64,000 nucleotides of DNA from Chryseobacterium wanjuense. GTDB taxonomy: Bacteria; Bacteroidota; Bacteroidia; Flavobacteriales; Weeksellaceae. The position numbers and the translations under genes are program-made. This document shows positions 58,830 to 64,000 of the stretch, in pieces; the first letter of the stretch is position 1, and each line of letters starts with the position of its first letter. The notes below the pieces were generated by a model, which ran no database searches, was not told the origin of the DNA, and saw nothing but the letters and a program-made list of their open reading frames with translations. The stretch spans positions 1,364,001-1,428,000 of the forward strand of contig NZ_FOIU01000001.1 of the NCBI RefSeq assembly GCF_900111495.1, read 5' to 3'.

Positions 58830-58837
58830 CAAATGTA
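58830..58837 (-). promoter_or_regulatory. -7 box of the small lipoprotein gene
   Basis: TACATTTG on the minus strand is an exact match, beginning 22 bp downstream of the Crp/Fnr-type site. The leader would be about 20 bases. Confidence 0.75.
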
Positions 58838-58859
58838 TGGAAACATTTAGTTAAAAATT

Positions 58860-58875
58860 TATGATCTCGATCATA
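58860..58875. promoter_or_regulatory. Crp/Fnr-type palindromic site (copy 4 of 4)
   Basis: TATGATCTCGATCATA has perfect arms around TC. It is 22 bp from an exact -7 box, so its centre falls near -42, as in class II Crp/Fnr activation. Confidence 0.8.
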
Positions 58876-58893
58876 ATATTCATTTATGTTCGT

Positions 58894-59778
58894 TTATTTC
58901 GTAAATTTTTTCGTTCCTGCCACACAAAGAATAACTCCTACTGTGATCCCTAACATTCCTAAGCTTACCTGCTCATTCAGGAAATACGCAGCCAATGCCA
59001 ATCCGAAAAAAGGCTGTAAAAGCTGCAGCTGTCCTACAGTGGTAATTCCGCCCTGCGCGAGACCTTTATACCAGAAAATAAAACCAATAAACATACTGAA
59101 CAAAGCAATATACCCCAAGCCAAACCAGCCCTGAAAGCTTACAGTTTCGATATTTTTTGGAAAGTAAATAAAAAATAACGGCATCATTAAAGGAAGAGCC
59201 AAAACCAATGCCCAGGAAATCACCTGCCATCCTCCTAAAGTTTTTGACAATTTTGCACCTTCGGCATAGCCTAATCCACAAAGGATTACACCAAGCAGCA
59301 TCAAAATATCGCCAATCGGAGAAGCTGAAATTCCCTGCGAGACAGCAAACCCAATCACCAATAAACTTCCGATAATGGAAAAAAACCAAAACACTGGATG
59401 CGGTCTTTCTCCTCCGCGAAATACCCCGAAAATAGCAGTCATTAAAGGTAACATCCCCAAAAAGACGATGGAATGAGCAGACGTTAAATACTGCAAAGCC
59501 AGAGAAGAAAGTAAAGGAAATCCTATCACACAGCCTATCGAAACTAAAACTAAAGAAAAAATCTGATCTTTTGCAGGACGTTTTTCTTTATAAATCAATA
59601 AAACAAAAAGAGCCAGCACACCCGCGATTCCGGCACGTGCGATTGTTACGAAAATGGGATTCATCTCTGTCACCGCCAATTTTGTAGCCGGTAACGAACC
59701 ACTGAAAAGCAAAACCCCGATAAAACCGTTGATCCATCCGTTGAGTGTCTGATCTTTTGATAGTTTATGTGTTATCAT
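58894..59778 (-). CDS. EamA-family (drug/metabolite) transporter
   Basis: The 294-residue protein has ten hydrophobic helices in two EamA repeats: the first from GWINGFIGVLLFSGSLPATK to about residue 135, the second from about 155 with GLGYIALFSMFIGFIFWYKG and TVGQLQLLQPFFGLALAAYF. It probably exports an amino acid or related metabolite. The gene is divergent from a MocR-type regulator, a common pairing for amino acid exporters, so it is likely that regulator's target. Confidence 0.93.
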   Translation of the reverse strand: MITHKLSKDQTLNGWINGFIGVLLFSGSLPATKLAVTEMNPIFVTIARAGIAGVLALFVLLIYKEKRPAKDQIFSLVLVSIGCVIGFPLLSSLALQYLTSAHSIVFLGMLPLMTAIFGVFRGGERPHPVFWFFSIIGSLLVIGFAVSQGISASPIGDILMLLGVILCGLGYAEGAKLSKTLGGWQVISWALVLALPLMMPLFFIYFPKNIETVSFQGWFGLGYIALFSMFIGFIFWYKGLAQGGITTVGQLQLLQPFFGLALAAYFLNEQVSLGMLGITVGVILCVAGTKKFTK

Positions 59779-59847
59779 TGTATTGAAGATTAATTTTAAT
59801 AATTCAAAATTATAAAGGTTAAAAAGATAAACACAGTCTCAGTTTTG

Positions 59848-59855
59848 TATATTTG
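59848..59855 (+). promoter_or_regulatory. -7 box of the second MocR gene
   Basis: TATATTTG on the plus strand is an exact match, 17 bases before the ATG at 59873. No -33 TTTG is evident. Confidence 0.55.
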
Positions 59856-59872
59856 CATGAGTACAGTTTATT

Positions 59873-61285
59873 ATGAATAAAGAATATTTATACACCGAAA
59901 TAGCCAACGGAATCGCTTCACAAATAAGAAACGGGATATTAAAATCTGGCGATAAACTCCCTTCTGTAAGGAAATTATGCAAAGAACACCAGATCAGCAT
60001 GAACACCGCAAAACGTGTTTTTTTGGAGTTGGAATCGCAGTCTTTGGTAGATTCTAAACCGCAGTCGGGATATTTTGTGAGCAATATTCTTTCCGTAGAA
60101 CTGCCGCTTCCTGAAGTGAGCAAACCTTCATTAATTGCCAATAATGAAGAACCTAATGAATTGATCAATAAAGTATATGAAAACATCGGAAAGAAAGAAG
60201 TAACGCTTTTTTCCATCGGAATTCCGTCGGGAGATCTTTTGCCACAGGCTAAACTTAAAAAAGAAATCATCAACGCTACCCGAACTCTAAAGGAAGGAGG
60301 AACGGAATATGAAGAAATACAGGGAAATCTGAAATTACGAAGAATGATTTCCATGAGATCATTACAATGGGGCGGAAATTTTCATGAAAATGACCTGGTA
60401 ACAACCAATGGCGGGATGAATGCACTATCTTTCTGCTTAATGGCTTTGGGAAAACCCGGCGATACTATTGCCATTGAAAGTCCGTGCTATCCCGGGATTT
60501 TACAGTTGGCGAACGGATTAGGTTTAAAAGTTCTCGAGCTTCCGACCCATCCCACGACGGGAATTGAAATTGATGCTTTAAAAAAAGTCATTCCAAAGAT
60601 TGATCTGTGCCTTTTAATTCCGAATTATAATGCGCCTCTGGGAAGCTGTATGCCCGATGAAAATAAAAAGGAGGTGGTGAAAATCCTTTCAGAAAACGGA
60701 ATTCCTTTAATTGAAGATGATGTCTACGGCGACCTTTATTTTGGCTCCGACCGCCCGAAATGCTGCAAATCTTTTGATAAAGAAGGAAATGTATTGTACT
60801 GCAGCTCGATTTCAAAGACATTGGCTCCCGGCTATCGTGTGGGATGGATTGCTCCGGGAAAATACAAGGATAAAATTTTAAAGCTGAAATTCCTCCACTC
60901 TACTTCATCTATCTCAATTGTAAATGAAGCGGTGGCTAATTTTTTAAAATCCGGGAAATATGAAAAGCATCTTCAGCAGATGAGAAAATCTTTGCAAAAT
61001 AATTATCAGAATTACGTACAGACGATCGCAGAAGCTTTTCCGCAGGGTACAAAAACCAGCCGTCCACAAGGCGGACTTTCCCTTTGGGTAGAATTTGATA
61101 AAAATATTAAAACAACGCAATTGTACGACCTTGCGATCAAAGAAAATATAAGTATTGCCCCCGGAAGAATGTTTACCTTACAGGATCAGTTTGAAAACTG
61201 TATGCGTCTTTGCATCGGTTTGCCGTGGTCTGAGGAGACACAGGCGAAGCTGAAACAATTGGGGAATTTGGCGAAAAGAGTTTGA
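59873..61285 (+). CDS. MocR-type (GntR + aminotransferase-like) regulator, divergent from the EamA transporter
   Basis: The 470-residue protein has an N-terminal GntR winged helix (YTEIANGIASQIRNGILKSG, then HQISMNTAKRVFLELES). An aminotransferase fold follows with TTNGGMNALSF, NYNAPLGSCMPDE, EDDVYGDLYFG and the PLP lysine in SSISKTLAPGYRVGW. Its intact PLP site suggests it binds PLP and perhaps an amino acid. It is divergent from the EamA transporter, its likely target. It is only distantly alike the other MocR at 36440. Confidence 0.93.
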   Translation: MNKEYLYTEIANGIASQIRNGILKSGDKLPSVRKLCKEHQISMNTAKRVFLELESQSLVDSKPQSGYFVSNILSVELPLPEVSKPSLIANNEEPNELINKVYENIGKKEVTLFSIGIPSGDLLPQAKLKKEIINATRTLKEGGTEYEEIQGNLKLRRMISMRSLQWGGNFHENDLVTTNGGMNALSFCLMALGKPGDTIAIESPCYPGILQLANGLGLKVLELPTHPTTGIEIDALKKVIPKIDLCLLIPNYNAPLGSCMPDENKKEVVKILSENGIPLIEDDVYGDLYFGSDRPKCCKSFDKEGNVLYCSSISKTLAPGYRVGWIAPGKYKDKILKLKFLHSTSSISIVNEAVANFLKSGKYEKHLQQMRKSLQNNYQNYVQTIAEAFPQGTKTSRPQGGLSLWVEFDKNIKTTQLYDLAIKENISIAPGRMFTLQDQFENCMRLCIGLPWSEETQAKLKQLGNLAKRV

Positions 61286-61300
61286 GTTTGATTAAGCTTA

Positions 61301-61365
61301 GGATGGATGTTGGAAGCTGGAAGTATATCATTGTAAAACTTCCATCCTCCAGCTTCATATCTTCC
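61301..61365. repeat. Interspersed palindrome, GGAAGCTGGAAG type
   Basis: GAAGCTGGA (61313-61321) is the exact reverse complement of 61348-61356, and GGATGGATG (61301-61309) nearly matches the complement of 61339-61347. It lies between convergent genes and may serve as a terminator. It is a third family of short palindrome in this window. Confidence 0.65.
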
Positions 61366-61367
61366 CG

Positions 61368-61964
61368 CTATTTATTATCCGGAACGAAATTTTTTCTTGC
61401 TAATTCTTTTCTTACGCGGCTCAAACTTTCAGGAGTGATTCCCAAATAAGACGCGATCATCCATTGCGGAACTCTCAGTAATAAATCAGGGTACATTTTG
61501 ATGAATTTCATGTAGCGTTCTTCCGCTGTTTCGGCCAGTAAAGAATTGATCCTGTCCTGTAAACTTTTAATATGTTTTTGTAATAAAATATCGCTTTTTT
61601 CCAGACTGTTCGGAAATTCTCCCACTAATTTGCTGATAAAATCTGGGTGCAGCAAAAGCACCTCGGAATCTTCAACAGCTTCAATATAATATACAGACTT
61701 TTCATTGAAATAAAGACTGCTTCGGTCGGAAATCAGCCAGCTTTCAGGAGCAAACTGAATAATGTGTTCCTTACCGTTTTTGTCGATAGAATACATTTTG
61801 ATAAGTCCTTTTTCAACAAAGTAAATATATCGGCAGATCTCACCATATTGCAAAAGAAACTGATTTTTCGGTATTTTCTTTACTTCATAGTGTAAACTGC
61901 ACATGTTCACCTTTTCAACGGGAACACTTAAAACTTTTGCTAAATAATTATTAATATTTTTCAT
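61368..61964 (-). CDS. Crp/Fnr-family regulator 3, end of the bacillithiol-linked operon
   Basis: The 198-residue protein has a cNMP-like beta-roll (KNQFLLQYGEICRYIYFVEK, then EHIIQFAPESWLISDRSSLY) and a helix-turn-helix VPQWMIASYLGITPESLSRV RKEL region. The recognition helix (TPESLSRVRKEL) differs from the VETxIR of regulators 1 and 2, so it should bind other DNA. Its start overlaps the YtxJ stop by one base and it ends a tight four-gene operon, so it may be a thiol-stress regulator; that is inference. Confidence 0.9.
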   Translation of the reverse strand: MKNINNYLAKVLSVPVEKVNMCSLHYEVKKIPKNQFLLQYGEICRYIYFVEKGLIKMYSIDKNGKEHIIQFAPESWLISDRSSLYFNEKSVYYIEAVEDSEVLLLHPDFISKLVGEFPNSLEKSDILLQKHIKSLQDRINSLLAETAEERYMKFIKMYPDLLLRVPQWMIASYLGITPESLSRVRKELARKNFVPDNK

Positions 61965-62341
61965 TATACAATTTGATCTGCGGATATATGCTGATGTGAA
62001 GCATTGCTTATGGCTTTTCCGTTTTCTATTACTATTAATTGAGGGCTTTCGTGTCTTACACCAAAATCTTCGGCAATTTTATTGGAGAGAGATCTGTGTG
62101 CTAGCAAATCTAAGTAATATAACTCTACTTTTTGATCTAAGTTTTCTATCTCTTTTTCAAAATTTTTCAATACGGTCTTGCTGATGAAGCAGCTGGTCGA
62201 ATGTTTAAAGATAGCAATCCTGTTGTGGAAAGAGCTTTCAATGGCTTTTTGAAGATCTTCTTCCGATTCGATCTTTTTCCAGAAAGATTTTTTTTCAGAT
62301 TCTTCTCCCTTTCCACTAAATATTTTATCAAAAAAACTCAT
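61964..62341 (-). CDS. ytxJ: YtxJ-like bacillithiol-system protein
   Basis: The 125-residue thioredoxin-fold protein has the YtxJ motif FKHSTSCFISKTVLKNFEKE with a single Cys, then VELYYLDLLAHRSLSNKIAE and GVRHESPQLIVIENGK. Most family members have TSCPIS; Phe replaces Pro here. YtxJ is thought to remove bacillithiol from proteins. It overlaps the DUF1569 gene by 4 bp and the Crp/Fnr gene by 1 bp, with YfiT two genes upstream. Confidence 0.9.
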   Translation of the reverse strand: MSFFDKIFSGKGEESEKKSFWKKIESEEDLQKAIESSFHNRIAIFKHSTSCFISKTVLKNFEKEIENLDQKVELYYLDLLAHRSLSNKIAEDFGVRHESPQLIVIENGKAISNASHQHISADQIV

Positions 62342-62799
62342 ACATTAAATTGTTTCAGGTGATGATGAAGATGTTTATATTCTAAGAATCCCCAGTCTTT
62401 TTCGGTCATTTTTCCGAAAAGAACGTGATGATCAGGCAGTTTTCCTTGTTTGAAAGTGTTGCGGTATTCATCAAGTGTTTTCAGTAGGTTTTCTTTTTCA
62501 TCATTAAAATCACATTCAAAATTAACGATAAGTTTTTGAAAAGTAGGCATATTTCTGGGAATTCCGTTATTAAAAATCTGCATTTCTATTTTGGTTATGA
62601 TGCCTATTGTCTTAAAAAGAGCATTGACAGGAGGAAGTTCTATTTTCCCCAACGGAATTTGAAGGACATAATTACAATGTCTCATCATTTGGCATACATC
62701 CATTTTTCCCCATCTTTTCTGGGAATTTTCAGACAAATTGGAAATTCTTTTCATAATTTCCTCAAAATAAATACTGCTATGAAGACTTTTTTTTACCAA
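62338..62799 (-). CDS. DUF1569 protein (DinB-like fold), TTG start
   Basis: The 153-residue protein has the DUF1569 features HSSIYFEEIMKRISNLSENS, then WGKMDVCQMMRHCNYVLQIP and LGKIELPPVN. The family belongs to the DinB-like superfamily of metal-dependent transferases. The frame is open to 62853, but that start lies deep within the YfiT gene. The TTG at 62799, overlapping the YfiT stop by 7 bp, fits the start of the domain and implies translational coupling. Its function is unknown. Confidence 0.82.
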   Translation of the reverse strand: MVKKSLHSSIYFEEIMKRISNLSENSQKRWGKMDVCQMMRHCNYVLQIPLGKIELPPVNALFKTIGIITKIEMQIFNNGIPRNMPTFQKLIVNFECDFNDEKENLLKTLDEYRNTFKQGKLPDHHVLFGKMTEKDWGFLEYKHLHHHLKQFNV

Positions 62800-63329
62800 C
62801 CTTTTTCTTTCTTCAAATTTTCGATGTGAGCAAAATGATGGTTGCAGTGCCACGCGTACACTGCCAGGTAACTTCTTAGATCATAATCTTTATTTTGTTC
62901 AGGGTGATGAAAAGTTCTTTCAAACTGTTTGTTGGTCATGGTTTTCAGCAAGGTAGTCCATCTTTGGTGGGTTCCTTTGATCATTCTCATAGCTGGTTTT
63001 ATCGGCATATTGCGGCTGTCCTGCAGTTCTGCCCATTTTGCTTCATCGTACGGTCTGATGGTAGGATTATCTTCCGTGAGTGCTAATTTGAGTCGGATAA
63101 AGCTGTTGATATGGCTGTCTGCAATATGGTTTACGAGCTGTCTTACCGTCCATCCTCCTTCCCTGTATTGGGTGTCAAGCTGATCGTCGGTGAAATTTTC
63201 GATCAGGTTTTTCAGTCTGCCCGGAAAATCTTTAATCACATTAATATATTCATCAAGTTTGATATCGCAGATATTTTCAGGCTGCTCGAATTGCCCAATA
63301 GGAAATTTCTTATTCTCTAAATTGCTCAT
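62793..63329 (-). CDS. YfiT/DinB-type bacillithiol transferase
   Basis: The 178-residue protein has the YfiT-type pattern: RYPIGQFE-like start (KFPIGQFEQPENICDIKLDE), GGWTVRQLVNHIADSHINSF with a metal His, and the final YAWHCNHHFAHIENLKKEKG with two more His. YfiT-group proteins attach bacillithiol to electrophiles or are metal-dependent hydrolases. It is the first gene of an operon with DUF1569, YtxJ and a Crp/Fnr regulator, which supports the bacillithiol role. Confidence 0.9.
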   Translation of the reverse strand: MSNLENKKFPIGQFEQPENICDIKLDEYINVIKDFPGRLKNLIENFTDDQLDTQYREGGWTVRQLVNHIADSHINSFIRLKLALTEDNPTIRPYDEAKWAELQDSRNMPIKPAMRMIKGTHQRWTTLLKTMTNKQFERTFHHPEQNKDYDLRSYLAVYAWHCNHHFAHIENLKKEKGW

Positions 63330-63438
63330 TTTATTAGATTTAAAATTTTATGTTGTCGATTTGTCCGATAATTCGGTTTTGGACAATTTTTTGCGTGTTA
63401 GTTTTTGTAAATTTATCAAAAATTCGAGAAATCTAAAT

Positions 63439-64000
63439 ATGAAAAAAGCGTTAATAATCGTAGATGTACAGAATGATTTTTGTGAAGGCGGCGCATTGGC
63501 AGTTCCGGAAGCAAATGAAGTAATCCCATACATCAATGCTCTGATGGAAGAAAATGAGTACGATCAAATAGTTTTAACACAGGATTGGCATCCTGCAAAT
63601 CATAAAAGTTTTGCCAGCAACAACGGGAAAAATGTTGGAGAAAGTATCATTCTGAACGGCGTTCCGCAGTTTATGTGGCCGGATCACTGTATTCAGGGGA
63701 CTTTCGGGGCAGAGTTTCATAAAGACCTGAACAGGGATAAAGTCACTCATATCATTCAAAAAGGAAAAAATACCGAGATTGACAGCTACAGTGGTTTTCA
63801 GGACAATAATCATTTTATGAAAACGGGATTGGACGATTTCTTGAAATATCACGATATTCAATTATTGGAAATTGTAGGTCTTGCGATGGATTATTGCGTG
63901 AAATTTACCTGTCTTGATGCAGTTGCCAACGGATATATCACATGTCTGCATTTCAACGGAACTCGTGCGGTGAATGTAAAGCCGGATAACGGAAGGGATG
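63439..64000 (+). CDS. pncA: Nicotinamidase, 3' end beyond the window
   Basis: The visible 187 residues begin MKKALIIVDVQNDFCEGGAL with the catalytic Asp, then TQDWHPANHKSFASNN with metal-binding Asp and His, IIQKGKN with the catalytic Lys, and IVGLAMDYCVKFT with the nucleophilic Cys. This is a nicotinamidase (PncA), turning nicotinamide into nicotinate for NAD salvage. The gene runs off the right edge, so its length and stop are unseen. An inverted repeat TTGTCC/GGACAA at 63361-63386 lies upstream. Confidence 0.94.
   Translation, partial: MKKALIIVDVQNDFCEGGALAVPEANEVIPYINALMEENEYDQIVLTQDWHPANHKSFASNNGKNVGESIILNGVPQFMWPDHCIQGTFGAEFHKDLNRDKVTHIIQKGKNTEIDSYSGFQDNNHFMKTGLDDFLKYHDIQLLEIVGLAMDYCVKFTCLDAVANGYITCLHFNGTRAVNVKPDNGRD

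Overview
The window looks like a chromosomal segment of a Flavobacteriia member close to Chryseobacterium (family Weeksellaceae). This is an inference from low GC (mid-30s percent by eye), many -7 boxes of the Bacteroidota form TAnnTTTG, few Shine-Dalgarno sites, Chryseobacterium-type small proteins, a bacillithiol gene pair and several families of short interspersed palindromes. I see no rRNA, tRNA, CRISPR array, prophage, integrase or IS transposase. Nearly all the DNA is ordinary chromosomal coding sequence.

Layout. 0-13.8 kb is a stress and envelope block: a PAS histidine kinase cut by the window edge, a universal stress protein, an L,D-transpeptidase, a lipoprotein, a triple-BON protein, the MlaE-MlaF-MlaD lipid transporter, a DASS carboxylate transporter, a P-type ATPase, exonuclease III and a DUF892 ferritin-like protein with a histone-H1-like tail. 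13.8-20.3 kb holds hydrolases (esterase, epoxide hydrolase, nitrilase) under a TetR regulator with a visible operator, then ohr, a PA2169-type protein and a bacteriocin-like peptide with a Gly/Val repeat core. 20.6-28.3 kb has a Cof phosphatase, an lmo0937-type micro-membrane protein, a MITE-like palindromic element, an AraC/hydrolase/SDR/aldo-keto reductase cluster, NDH-2 and a DUF3078 protein. 28.7-31.5 kb has a 53-residue membrane peptide gene, two look-alike candidate small RNAs flanking a DUF421 gene, and a secreted repeat protein.

31.5-37.9 kb is the biotin cluster: ferritin-like protein, bioF, bioD, bioB, bioA on the minus strand, divergent from a MocR-type regulator. 38-44 kb is the ligase-associated DNA repair cluster (exonuclease, ATP-dependent ligase, Lhr-like helicase, PdeM). 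44-54 kb is a mix of small metabolic genes, a chloramphenicol-acetyltransferase-like gene, and a second TetR with a palindromic operator in front of a three-gene membrane/rhodanese operon. 54-64 kb has a CinA-like protein, a large-subunit catalase, two tandem Crp/Fnr regulators, a small lipoprotein, an EamA transporter divergent from a MocR regulator, and a four-gene operon with YfiT, a DUF1569 protein, YtxJ and a third Crp/Fnr regulator. A nicotinamidase gene is cut by the right edge.

The most interesting signals: (1) four copies of a 16-bp palindrome, TATGAYYNNRRTCATR, each 20-22 bp upstream of a -7-like box, which is class II Crp/Fnr geometry; they sit before two small-protein genes, a small lipoprotein gene and the catalase, and two Crp/Fnr regulators are encoded nearby. 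(2) A protein with a di-iron ferritin-like residue pattern is the first gene of the biotin operon, which in this window has no gene for making the pimeloyl precursor. (3) A MocR regulator and paired TGGTTCA direct repeats sit at the divergent biotin promoter. (4) An orphan bacteriocin-like peptide has a CX3C-X12-CX3C tail.
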